This document shows positions 1 to 6,725 of a DNA stretch of 25,723 nucleotides, piece by piece. This DNA comes from Candidatus Heimdallarchaeota archaeon AB_125 (GTDB lineage: Archaea; Asgardarchaeota; Heimdallarchaeia; Heimdallarchaeales; Heimdallarchaeaceae). The notes beneath the pieces are model-generated. The model did not search any database and was not told where the DNA came from. It saw only the letters and a program-made list of their open reading frames with translations. The position numbers and the translations under genes are program-made. Every line of letters begins with the position of its first letter. Position 1 is the first letter of the stretch. The stretch lies in NCBI GenBank assembly GCA_001940755.1, contig MEHH01000010.1, positions 1 to 25,723 of the forward strand. Reading direction: 5' to 3'.

Positions 1-42
1 AGGTAATACAGAATGTGTATTAGTTAAACTGTGTGAGATGTT

Positions 43-978
43 ATGAAATATGTCCCAAAGCACTATCTATTATCTAATCCAGTGTTTTGGGACCCAATTT
101 TCATAAGGTGGGATTATACTGAATCAATATTACTAACAGCTTACGATCTTTTAAGGAATGACAAAATCATCTATAACTTACATAGTAAATCATTAACACT
201 TAAAGAATTAATGAGGGAAAATGGTTTTCCAAAGGATACCAAAATTCTAGCCGATACAGGAATCTTCATGCTTGAGTGGTTCAAACTTGCTAAGGGAAAA
301 TCATTTAATCAAGATTATTCTAAAATTACTTTACCAATTGAAGAAGTTCTTGAGGCTTACGAATTAATGGATCCTGATTTATTGATAGCTCCTGATGAGA
401 TAATTCTCCCAAAAGACTCAGATAAGGTGGTAAAACAGAAAGTGGAAAGGATGAAGAAAAATATAATTCAAACTCTAGACCGCTTTCCAAAGAGTAATGT
501 TGTAGGAGTCATTCAAGGAGTTACTAATGATATAATGGATGAGTTGTATGAATTTGAGAAAGAAAATGGAATTTCAATATTTGCAAGAGGAGGACTCATA
601 CCAATTAAAAAAAAGAATAATTTGTATTGTGACACAATCAAATATTCTAGAGAGATCGCAAAAGAAAATTTCCTACATGCTTTCGGTATAGTTAACCTAA
701 GTCAAATCAAATGTTATGGAAGATGTGCAAATATTGATTCTTTTGATAGCACTATTGCAAGAGCTTTAACTGCAGAATTATATTTTGTTGATGATAACCT
801 TATCAAATATAGATTCAGCGAAGAAGTTCTAACCAAATGTGAATGTTATTTTTGCGAAAGATTAAGATCATTACGATTAGAAAACTATGAATATCCAGGT
901 AGGTCTGTTATGGAAAAACTGTTTCTTCATAATGTAATTTCAATCAGTAACTACTGTGACAATGTAAAATGTTTCTAA
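43..978 (+). CDS. TGT-superfamily transglycosylase paralogue (not TgtA)
   Basis: A 311-residue protein with the landmarks of the tRNA-guanine transglycosylase fold. These are ADTG (Asp71, matching the MDSG motif), APDE (Asp118), GVIQG (Gln158), ARGGL (Gly183-184), an Asp-rich NIDSFDST segment (232-235) where the family keeps its nucleophile, and a zinc site C266-x-C268-x2-C271 with His296. Family enzymes exchange a guanine for a 7-deazaguanine base in tRNA or, in the DpdA branch, in DNA. It is far shorter than archaeal TgtA, which is encoded separately at 16081-17655, and it has no PUA or C1-type extension. Substrate is unknown: a queuine/preQ0-type tRNA enzyme or a DpdA-like DNA enzyme are both open. 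The ATG at 43 follows an out-of-frame ATG at 38 that meets a stop at once. Upstream context is cut off by the window edge. Confidence 0.8.
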   Translation: MKYVPKHYLLSNPVFWDPIFIRWDYTESILLTAYDLLRNDKIIYNLHSKSLTLKELMRENGFPKDTKILADTGIFMLEWFKLAKGKSFNQDYSKITLPIEEVLEAYELMDPDLLIAPDEIILPKDSDKVVKQKVERMKKNIIQTLDRFPKSNVVGVIQGVTNDIMDELYEFEKENGISIFARGGLIPIKKKNNLYCDTIKYSREIAKENFLHAFGIVNLSQIKCYGRCANIDSFDSTIARALTAELYFVDDNLIKYRFSEEVLTKCECYFCERLRSLRLENYEYPGRSVMEKLFLHNVISISNYCDNVKCF

Positions 979-1087
979 TTCAATATCGGAAGGTTTTATA
1001 ACAATATCATGAATAAAGAGAGAAACAGATATTACATAAATAATACATTAATAATTCCCACTTAATACAAGATATTTTGTTAATAAT

Positions 1088-1095
1088 CTTTTTAA
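1088..1095 (+). promoter_or_regulatory. TATA box for the coiled-coil protein gene
   Basis: CTTTTTAA lies 24-31 nt before the ATG at 1119. This is the spacing of an archaeal leaderless promoter and argues against a TTG start at 1077, which lies upstream of this element. Confidence 0.5.
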
Positions 1096-1118
1096 CTCAA
1101 ATATCTTCACATCAATTA

Positions 1119-1652
1119 ATGCTTGAAGAAATAAGAGAACTACTAAAACGAATTGACCAGATAATTGACGCTGAAGTAAGAAGGAACGAAGATCAAATAG
1201 ATGATCTTAAGGAAAAACTTAGTATGTTTCAGGATTCAGAAGAGAATTTAACATCTATTCATTCACAAGTTAAAGAAATTACAAGTGAATTAGATACTTT
1301 CAAAGAAAGAAGTAGATTACTGCAAACCAAAGTTAATGAACTCTCACCCCTAGAAGATAGAAATATTTCTTTTGAAGAACAAATTAAGAAACTAAAACTC
1401 CAACAAGAAGGCTATATCTTCACAATTAAAGTAATTTCGAAATGGATTCCAAGTCAAAAGGAAAACATTGATGTACTTGTTGCATTAGCATCGTCGTCAA
1501 ATCATCAATCGACTTTCAAGAGTCTTCACAAAGAAACAACAATACCTGCTGTAACTTTGAAGAATAGAGTGATGCCAATACTGGCTGACAACTCCTTAGT
1601 AGAAATAGAAGGTGAAAAAGTAACATTAACCATTTCTGAACTAGAAGATTGA
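1119..1652 (+). CDS. Coiled-coil protein with C-terminal winged-helix-like domain
   Basis: Family not recognised. From the ATG at 1119 the product has 177 residues. About residues 1-100 are charged heptad-like helices (for example EEIRELLKRIDQIID, then EQIKKLKLQQE), predicted as a long coiled coil. The last 75 residues (from roughly KVISKWIPSQKENI) look like a small helix-turn-helix or winged helix, ending in a VEIEGEKVTLTISELED wing-like strand pair. The frame is open from a TTG at 1077, but a TATA element at 1088-1095 makes the downstream ATG, as a leaderless start, more likely. No signal peptide or membrane segment is present, so the protein is probably cytoplasmic. It lies 61 nt upstream of the pilin-like gene on the same strand; whether it acts with it is unknown. 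Confidence 0.7.
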   Translation: MLEEIRELLKRIDQIIDAEVRRNEDQIDDLKEKLSMFQDSEENLTSIHSQVKEITSELDTFKERSRLLQTKVNELSPLEDRNISFEEQIKKLKLQQEGYIFTIKVISKWIPSQKENIDVLVALASSSNHQSTFKSLHKETTIPAVTLKNRVMPILADNSLVEIEGEKVTLTISELED

Positions 1653-1713
1653 TGAAATTTCATAGTGAGAAGTTCCATAAAATTAAAGAAGACTAAGGAT
1701 AAAATATTCTTAC

Positions 1714-2526
1714 ATGAAGAAACTTGTCAAATCAAAGCGAGGAGTATCAAATATTATTTCTACTCTGGTAATATTTACAATAATGGTTAGTGCTTTAGGT
1801 TTAGCTTTTTCACAGATAGTTCCTTCTCTAGAACGATTTCAAACAGAAAGTGATATGATTACAGCAACAAATTCTTTCCTATCATTTGATTCAGAAATCA
1901 AAAAACTAATTTCAGCTCCTGATAATTCATCAAGTGTAATTAGATACAATGTAGATAGCGGCATTCTTGATTTGACAGAAGAAAGAGACAACTATTTGAT
2001 AATTACTTCAGGTGGAGAACAATTACTAAACTATACATATTCTCCAGGTGAAGTCCATTATAGACTAGAAGGTAATTTTAAAGGATCTGGAGGTCTAATA
2101 TACGTATTCGGAAGTCCAATTCTGTTAGTTTATTCCATTAACAGAACTACACAAATCACAAATATTGGCCACCAGTCATTTAATGGATATAAAGTGTTGA
2201 AACTATTCTATGGTGCTTACATGAATATAGAAAAAATAACTGACACAGAAGTTGAAATCAATTTTATGATTTTTAATCTAAAAACAACTAGAACTGTTGA
2301 AGGACAAGGTGAATATTTCCCAATAATTAACACAGCTAGTAAGATCATGATCACTAAGGAAAGCCAAACTACATCGGTTTATGACTTAGGATTAAGAAAT
2401 GATGATCTCAGTATAGCAGCTTCATCAATTGGTTTCTCGCAAAATATAGTTTACCCTATTGCTCCAGAAACATTTCATTTGACTCTAAATATTATCAATG
2501 TAAACATAGATTTTAGCACAGTGTGA
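1714..2526 (+). CDS. Type IV pilin-like protein, class III signal peptide
   Basis: A 270-residue protein whose N terminus is a prepilin-peptidase (class III) signal. There is a short basic stretch KKLVKSKRG, likely cleaved after Gly10, then VSNIIS and one hydrophobic helix (about residues 13-33, STLVIFTIMVSALGLAF). This is the archaeal pilin/archaellin-like arrangement, in which the helix packs in a filament core or holds the protein in the membrane until assembly. The remaining 235 residues are polar and beta-rich, with N-glycosylation sequons such as NSSS and NRTT, as expected of a surface-exposed head. No peptidase, ATPase or platform gene is visible nearby, so this is an orphan pilin or a membrane-anchored pseudopilin in this window. 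TATA-like ATAAAATT lies about 30-37 nt before the ATG. The exact pilin subfamily is not recognised. Confidence 0.75.
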   Translation: MKKLVKSKRGVSNIISTLVIFTIMVSALGLAFSQIVPSLERFQTESDMITATNSFLSFDSEIKKLISAPDNSSSVIRYNVDSGILDLTEERDNYLIITSGGEQLLNYTYSPGEVHYRLEGNFKGSGGLIYVFGSPILLVYSINRTTQITNIGHQSFNGYKVLKLFYGAYMNIEKITDTEVEINFMIFNLKTTRTVEGQGEYFPIINTASKIMITKESQTTSVYDLGLRNDDLSIAASSIGFSQNIVYPIAPETFHLTLNIINVNIDFSTV

Positions 2527-2572
2527 TAGAAGAAGCATTATTGATTCTTCTTAAATATCTTTCAAGGATGTA

Positions 2573-2580
2573 TTTATATT
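2573..2580 (+). promoter_or_regulatory. TATA box for the 2602 small RNA
   Basis: TTTATATT is centred 26 nt upstream of 2602, where the first base of a perfect 10-bp stem begins. The spacing suggests a dedicated promoter for a non-coding transcript. Confidence 0.45.
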
Positions 2581-2601
2581 ATCTAACAATTATATTATAT
2601 C

Positions 2602-2679
2602 AGCGAAGTTTTCTCGTGTGGGACTAGACTTATGGTATAGAGCCTTGAATGAAAGTCTCATTTCGAAACTTCGCTACTT
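2602..2679 (+). ncRNA. Structured small RNA candidate, H/ACA-like hairpin
   Basis: AGCGAAGTTT (2602-2611) pairs perfectly with AAACTTCGCT (2666-2675). Inside lies an asymmetric internal loop of 8 nt (2612-2619) and 6 nt (2660-2665). Above it GGGACT (2620-2625) pairs with AGTCTC (2654-2659), with one G-U. Apposed GA dinucleotides (2627-2628 and 2651-2652) could form the G-A pairs of a kink-turn. A stem, pocket, stem and kink-turn layout is that of an archaeal H/ACA guide, but the 3' trinucleotide is ACT rather than ANA and the upper stem is short. A T-rich run (ACTTTTTCTATTTCTTCT) follows. Alternatives are an elaborate terminator of the pilin gene or another structured RNA. An alternative register (AGACTT with AAGTCT) also exists. 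Confidence 0.5.
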
Positions 2680-2747
2680 TTTCTATTTCTTCTCAAAATG
2701 AATATCTTCATAAAGGTTTAACATTGAATATTTTGTGGTTGTTTTAA

Positions 2748-3539
2748 ATGGACCAAATAGTGAGATTTGATAAGGTTTCGAAGAAGTTTCAATTGTTTTG
2801 GGAAGATGTAGTGATCTTCGAAGAAGTTAATCTAGACATTAGTAGAAATGAGCTTGTACTTCTTTATGGTCCAAGTGGTAGTGGAAAAACAACCCTACTC
2901 AATCTCCTCACAGGATTACTACTTCCAGATGAAGGTGAGATACAAGTAGCAGGATTATACATTGACTTAATACCAGAGAAGGAGAAATCAGATTTCAGAT
3001 CGAATTATTTTGGTTTAGTCTTTCAGGAAAATAACCTTGTGTCTACTTTAACTGTAAAAGAGAATATAATCCTCTTTCAGGAACTATGCGGTTATGAAAC
3101 TGAAGGAAAGGAAGAAAAAATCGATTTACTATTAGAAAAGCTTGGAATAAATCATAGAAAAGATAGCTTTCCTGCACAACTTAGTGGAGGGGAGAAGAAG
3201 AGAGTTGCGATTGCTAGAGCATTATCAAATGATCCACATATTCTTATTTTGGATGAACCAACTGGTAATCTTGATAGAGAATCTGCTAATGAGCTTTGTA
3301 GTATGATAGAAGAGCTCTTCTTAACAACAGATATTACAATAATTGTTGCTTCCCACGATCAAAAAATGGAGGAAATTGCTACATTAGTGTACAGAGTAGG
3401 AGAAAAACAAGTTAAGCTAGAAGAGGAGCATAACGAGAGAAGAAAAGGAGAAGAAATCGAATATCGTCCAATAGACTCTCTCGAAAGAGGAAGGGAAAAT
3501 ATGATTATGGAAGAAGAATTAACAGATTTTGAAGAATAA
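2748..3539 (+). CDS. ABC transporter ATP-binding protein (MacB/LolD type)
   Basis: A 263-residue ABC ATPase that powers the permease encoded next to it. All motifs are present: Walker A GPSGSGKTTL, Q-loop VFQENNLVSTLTV, signature LSGGEKKRVAIARAL, Walker B ILILDEPTGNLD and H-loop VASHD. The Q-loop followed by TV-x-EN and the GNLD D-loop place it in the MacB/LolD/FtsE-like group, which works with FtsX-fold permeases in mechanotransmission, export or lipid/protein handling rather than classic uptake. The C terminus carries an extra charged tail of about 35 residues after the H-loop domain (rich in Glu and Arg) of unknown use. TATA-like GGTTTAAC at 2715-2722 suits a leaderless ATG at 2748. The permease starts 20 nt downstream, so the two form an operon. 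Substrate unknown. Confidence 0.92.
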   Translation: MDQIVRFDKVSKKFQLFWEDVVIFEEVNLDISRNELVLLYGPSGSGKTTLLNLLTGLLLPDEGEIQVAGLYIDLIPEKEKSDFRSNYFGLVFQENNLVSTLTVKENIILFQELCGYETEGKEEKIDLLLEKLGINHRKDSFPAQLSGGEKKRVAIARALSNDPHILILDEPTGNLDRESANELCSMIEELFLTTDITIIVASHDQKMEEIATLVYRVGEKQVKLEEEHNERRKGEEIEYRPIDSLERGRENMIMEEELTDFEE

Positions 3540-3559
3540 AAAGACGAGAAGTTGATATT

Positions 3560-5392
3560 ATGATAGGTCAAATGAAGTTCGCTTGGATTAGTTTCAAACG
3601 TTCATTCTTAGCATCTATGTTTTCATTCATTAGTCAAATAGTCACATATTCAGCAATATCAATAGGTATAGCAATATTCTCTATAGTAAAACCATTTCTA
3701 AATTGGTCAGTAAACAGTGTCTTCTATAAATCATATGTAATAATGGGTATTTTGTTTATTGTGGTGAGTATTGTTATTGGAGCGATTGTTACAGCAAGAT
3801 CAATTGACTTGAAATTTATGAGTCAAAAGGATGATATTGCTATTATGAAGAATGTGGGAGGGAAAAGTAAGTGGATATATAGTTATTTCATCTTTAATCA
3901 AATATTAACATCTGTAATTATGCTTCTATTTGGAATAATAGTATCTCTTGTTCTACTTGCAATAATATTCAATTCATTCAATTTTGGTCATCTGTTTAAT
4001 TTCATCAGATTTATGCCAATTTTAGGAGCAAACATAGCGATATTAGTTGCATCATATATTAAATCACATTATACAATATTGAAATTCATTGAGGAGAAAG
4101 ATTTCGAAATCTCATCAGGAAAATTGAGTTCATACAAAAGTATCTTTGAATTTAATACATTGTTAACAAAAGTAAAAACTGTTAGAAAAATAGCAACAAA
4201 GAACTATCTTAGATCAGGAAAGATTCTAGCGAGTTTTCTATTCAGTTTCTTTCTAGCGTTCTCATCAATATCTTTTGCTCTAGGACCTGTTGCGATAGCA
4301 GAAACATATAATCATTATTTAGATAATAGGTTTTACAATAGTACTTATGTGATAGGAGATGAGGGAGTAATAGATTATTATAGTTCAAATTTTGGAGCTC
4401 AAAAGTATGTAAATGAATCTCATATTGGAGATCTAGAAGATATTAATTTCTTTAAGAATAATTCATTTGATGGGAGTTTTGTTAGTGATATAGAGAACTT
4501 GGATGTAGAGAATCAAAAGCTATTTCTGACGAAACTAGAGGTACAAGAAGTTCCTACTCTAGATATTACACCAGAAGGTTATACTGAAATTGGATTGAAC
4601 AGATCATTCTATGCAACAGTAATAGGTTATCAGGATACAAGTATTTTTGATGAATTATTACTTTGGGGATCAATTCCAGGATCGAATGAAGTAGTAATTG
4701 GTGACACTCTTGATAAAACAATCTTTGAGAACAGTACTATACAAAGTATTAAGCTTACAGAAAATTCTAGTAGGTATGACATAAGTGCAGTGGTTTTAGA
4801 TGTATTTGCAGCAGGATTTACAGTTTATGTTCCATTAAGTAAATTAGATGGAGAAACAATATCGAATGGTCCGAATTTAATTATGCTTGAGGATTTAAAT
4901 GAGACTGTTTATTCAACAGTAGAGAGTTTAGCTGAAACAAACGGATATGTTGTGAGAAAGTTAGAAGACATATTAAAGGAGAATATTAGAGAATATGATA
5001 GATTTTCTTATATGTTTGATACTTTAGGCATAATTCTCTTCAGTATATTTACGTTTCAGCTGATAGTATTTGTGTTCTTATACTATCTAACTTACAAAAA
5101 GGACTATGAACTACTGTATAAACTAGGTATTGAGAAAAAGAAGATCTCAAAAATAAATGTTAGTTCAGCAATGCTTCAACTAATTCCAGGGATATTGTTC
5201 GGAACCTATTTTGGTTCTATAATTACAAGATATTTCCTTGTTCCATACGCGAAACTAGCTTACTATTTTGCATTCTTGTTTGGAATAATGATTTGGTATA
5301 TTGGAGTAGGGTATATAGGGTCTAGAATGGCAAGTAGAAACGGATTGAAACAGATCTATAATACTCTTTACAAGAATAAAACTCATAACTAG
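3560..5392 (+). CDS. FtsX-like ABC transporter permease
   Basis: A 610-residue membrane protein paired with the ATPase upstream (20-nt gap). Hydrophobic segments lie at about 17-45, 57-78, 105-140, 150-166, 222-248, 488-517, 535-561 and 568-590. A polar domain of about 240 residues sits between the fifth and sixth segments and probably faces outside. The sequence around DDIAIMKNVGGKSKWIYSYFI, next to TM helices 2-3, is the coupling-helix region typical of FtsX/MacB-type permeases. An equivalent segment (DYELLYKLGIEKKKI) sits between TM 6 and 7, showing the internal duplication. The layout resembles archaeal duplicated-FtsX permeases, which can act as the only membrane subunit. Substrate and direction of transport cannot be read from the sequence. 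Confidence 0.88.
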   Translation: MIGQMKFAWISFKRSFLASMFSFISQIVTYSAISIGIAIFSIVKPFLNWSVNSVFYKSYVIMGILFIVVSIVIGAIVTARSIDLKFMSQKDDIAIMKNVGGKSKWIYSYFIFNQILTSVIMLLFGIIVSLVLLAIIFNSFNFGHLFNFIRFMPILGANIAILVASYIKSHYTILKFIEEKDFEISSGKLSSYKSIFEFNTLLTKVKTVRKIATKNYLRSGKILASFLFSFFLAFSSISFALGPVAIAETYNHYLDNRFYNSTYVIGDEGVIDYYSSNFGAQKYVNESHIGDLEDINFFKNNSFDGSFVSDIENLDVENQKLFLTKLEVQEVPTLDITPEGYTEIGLNRSFYATVIGYQDTSIFDELLLWGSIPGSNEVVIGDTLDKTIFENSTIQSIKLTENSSRYDISAVVLDVFAAGFTVYVPLSKLDGETISNGPNLIMLEDLNETVYSTVESLAETNGYVVRKLEDILKENIREYDRFSYMFDTLGIILFSIFTFQLIVFVFLYYLTYKKDYELLYKLGIEKKKISKINVSSAMLQLIPGILFGTYFGSIITRYFLVPYAKLAYYFAFLFGIMIWYIGVGYIGSRMASRNGLKQIYNTLYKNKTHN

Positions 5393-5404
5393 GAAAGAAG
5401 TTTC

Positions 5405-5686
5405 TTAGGATATTGGGACAAAATCCTTGGATAACATCTTATTAATCTCTCGTTGAGGAATTTCTTTGGTTCTAAGACCTGCAATAAAAACATTAAGACA
5501 ATCTTTGCAGTAAACTTTCTTAATTCTAGTATTGAAGGTCAACGGAGACATAAATTTACTTTTACCACAAATATCACACCGATCCTGAATACCTGAAGTT
5601 ATATCAGCAGCACAATCAGAACAATAGTTAGCTTTATCTGAAACAGGTCTTCCGCATTTGGCGCAAAAACGTACTCGTGTAACCAT
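5405..5686 (-). CDS. Small double zinc-ribbon protein
   Basis: A 93-residue protein with two compact zinc-binding units: CAKCG...CSDC near the N terminus and CDICG...CKDC in the middle. A basic helical tail (about GLRTKEIPQREINKMLSK) follows. Such ribbons bind nucleic acid or protein; the family is not recognised and no function is assigned. The frame is open from a TTG at 5695, but a TATA box at 5707-5719 on this strand fits a leaderless ATG at 5686, which I prefer. The gene converges on the permease gene with 12 nt between stops, and its promoter side borders the ORB-containing non-coding stretch. Confidence 0.75.
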   Translation of the reverse strand: MVTRVRFCAKCGRPVSDKANYCSDCAADITSGIQDRCDICGKSKFMSPLTFNTRIKKVYCKDCLNVFIAGLRTKEIPQREINKMLSKDFVPIS

Positions 5687-5706
5687 AGTATCCAAAAGTC
5701 TTAATG

Positions 5707-5719
5707 TGTATATTTTAAA
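5707..5719 (-). promoter_or_regulatory. TATA box for the zinc-ribbon gene
   Basis: On the minus strand this reads TTTAAAATATACA, about 21-33 nt before the ATG at 5686. It selects ATG over the upstream TTG. Confidence 0.55.
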
Positions 5720-5760
5720 CTTGTGGAACTGCTAGATTGTGAAAAAAATGTACACACTCG

Positions 5761-5780
5761 CCCCTTGGTTTCTATTGGAG
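5761..5780 (-). promoter_or_regulatory. ORB-like element A (minus strand)
   Basis: On the minus strand this reads CTCCAATAGAAACCAAGGGG. It resembles archaeal origin recognition boxes (a TTCCAGTGGAAAC-like dyad followed by a G-tract) and shares the pattern YTCYANTRGAA-N4-AGGGG with the sites at 5917 and 8148. Confidence 0.6.
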
Positions 5781-5791
5781 AACGGTATATT

Positions 5792-5833
5792 TGTACATGT
5801 TATTATGATATGTGTCTACATGTTATTTGTACA
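5792..5833. repeat. TGTACA palindromes and TACATGTTATT direct repeat
   Basis: TACATGTTATT occurs at 5794-5804 and again at 5817-5827. TGTACA hexamers begin both ends of the block (5792 and 5828), with a third copy at 5749. The block lies between the two inverted ORB-like elements. It could be an operator or part of the origin core. Confidence 0.6.
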
Positions 5834-5916
5834 TAGTCCTGGATGAAACTAAAAATCTAATTATATAAGTGTTTCTATTTTCAATTAGAAAATAATCTAT
5901 TCTTTAATATAAACAG

Positions 5917-5936
5917 TTCTACTGGAAGAAAAGGGG
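5917..5936 (+). promoter_or_regulatory. ORB-like element B
   Basis: TTCTACTGGAAGAAAAGGGG. The dyad followed by a G-tract aligns position for position with the element at 8148-8167. Its first 12 bases are repeated exactly, without the G-tract, at 8048-8059. Confidence 0.65.
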
Positions 5937-6013
5937 TGGGAGAGAGATTTGCCTTACAAATCTGAAATATTACTTACCTTTTTAATGGTTTAAGGCTAGT
6001 CTAACATGATATC

Positions 6014-6026
6014 TATATTTATAAAC
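6014..6026 (+). promoter_or_regulatory. TATA box for the winged-helix gene at 6066
   Basis: TATATTTATAAAC is centred about 26 nt before position 6047. This would give a leader of about 19 nt to the ATG at 6066 or 10 nt to the GTG at 6057. Confidence 0.5.
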
Positions 6027-6065
6027 ATAAATTGAAGAAGTTATGTAAGTAATGAAGTGAGTAAT

Positions 6066-6515
6066 ATGCCTAAAGAAGTTACAATTAAACTACCTGATGG
6101 GACAATTATACGAATACCTTCTGGAGACACAGAGAGTCTTAAAACAACACTTGCTTTAGTTACAGGAAAATCTGAAGGATCAAGCTCAAATGAGGAAGAA
6201 AGAGAGCAAAAGATTGCTAGTATTAATGATCTTATCGGAGCTTCAAAGATAGAAAGAGTTGCAAGTATAATTCGAAACCATTATCCTGAAGGGGATTGGT
6301 TCACATCTAATGAGGTGTGCGAATTGTATGAAATAATATTCAGGGAAGGGGTAAAGATGAGTACAGTTAGCACTTACCTGTCTAGATTAGCGGATGAGAA
6401 TATGCTACATAGAAAAGGGAGTGTATCCCAGAGATTGTATTCAGTTACAAAGAAACTATTAGAAATTTATGGAGAACTTAAGGTACTTGAGATACCAATA
6501 GATCTCCTAAAATAA
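6066..6515 (+). CDS. Winged-helix protein with N-terminal beta domain
   Basis: About 149 residues. The first 35 (VTIKLPDGTIIRIPSGDTES) form a small beta-rich, ubiquitin- or sheet-like unit. A charged linker (GSSSNEEEREQK) follows, and the last 85 residues look like a winged helix (SIIRNHYPEGDWFTSNEVCELY, then a recognition-helix-like MSTVSTYLSRLADENMLHRKG and a wing ending in LYSVTKK). A DNA-binding regulatory role is likely, but the family is not recognised. The frame can start at GTG 6057 or ATG 6066; GAAGTGA just before 6066 can serve as a Shine-Dalgarno sequence, so I prefer ATG. Sitting beside ORB-like element B, it could act on that intergenic region; this is only a positional guess. 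Confidence 0.7.
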   Translation: MPKEVTIKLPDGTIIRIPSGDTESLKTTLALVTGKSEGSSSNEEEREQKIASINDLIGASKIERVASIIRNHYPEGDWFTSNEVCELYEIIFREGVKMSTVSTYLSRLADENMLHRKGSVSQRLYSVTKKLLEIYGELKVLEIPIDLLK

Positions 6516-6557
6516 CTGTTTTATTGCTTCTAATGGCGCGAAATATGAAATGAAAAT

Positions 6558-6593
6558 ATCTTACCACACAAAATTATATTCTTGTGGTAAGAT
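6558..6593. terminator. Inverted repeat / bidirectional terminator 1
   Basis: ATCTTACCACA (6558-6568) is perfectly complementary to TGTGGTAAGAT (6583-6593), giving an 11-bp stem. It lies between the convergent genes ending at 6515 (+) and 6726 (-). Downstream sequence is T-rich on the plus strand. Confidence 0.55.
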
Positions 6594-6626
6594 TCTTTGA
6601 TGTTCTTCCTTTTCCTCTTTGTTTAT

Positions 6627-6658
6627 CTTACCACGTACTTTTCTTTTTCTGTGGTAAG
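6627..6658. terminator. Inverted repeat / terminator 2, copy of the first
   Basis: CTTACCAC (6627-6634) pairs with GTGGTAAG (6651-6658). The arms are the same as in the hairpin at 6558-6593 but the loop differs, so the arm sequence itself has been duplicated or selected. A pyrimidine-rich run follows to the stop of the M42 gene. Confidence 0.5.
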
Positions 6659-6725
6659 TTATTCCCCTTCCTTTCGCTTCTTTTGTTTTTAGAAAAAAAT
6701 AGTTCTCTCCTTCCCTCTTATTAAT

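Larger units (their letters stand above)
5738..5936. other. Candidate replication origin, left part
   Basis: This non-coding stretch between the zinc-ribbon gene and the winged-helix gene (380 nt gene-free) holds two ORB-like elements in inverted orientation (5761-5780 minus and 5917-5936 plus), with their G-tracts pointing outwards. The intervening 136 bp is very AT-rich and includes TTATATAAG at 5861-5869, a plausible unwinding element. Three TGTACA palindromes (5749, 5792, 5828) and one TGTGAA (5738) are present. An orc1/cdc6 gene lies 3.5 kb away. Inverted ORBs around an AT-rich core near cdc6 is the known architecture of several archaeal origins; its function here is inferred. Confidence 0.6.

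Noticed and set aside
1652..1663. Palindrome ATGAAATTTCAT at the stop of the coiled-coil gene
   Set aside because: A 12-nt AT-rich palindrome is expected by chance in this composition and has no supporting context.
5945..5963. Small hairpin AGATTTG-CCTTA-CAAATCT as an ncRNA or second C/D sRNA (a CTGA follows)
   Set aside because: No box C or C' at the right distance and only a 7-bp AT-rich stem; too weak to call.
6558..6658. CRISPR-like pair of repeats
   Set aside because: Only two units, each an inverted repeat with a short loop and no spacer-like regularity; better explained as hairpins between convergent genes.
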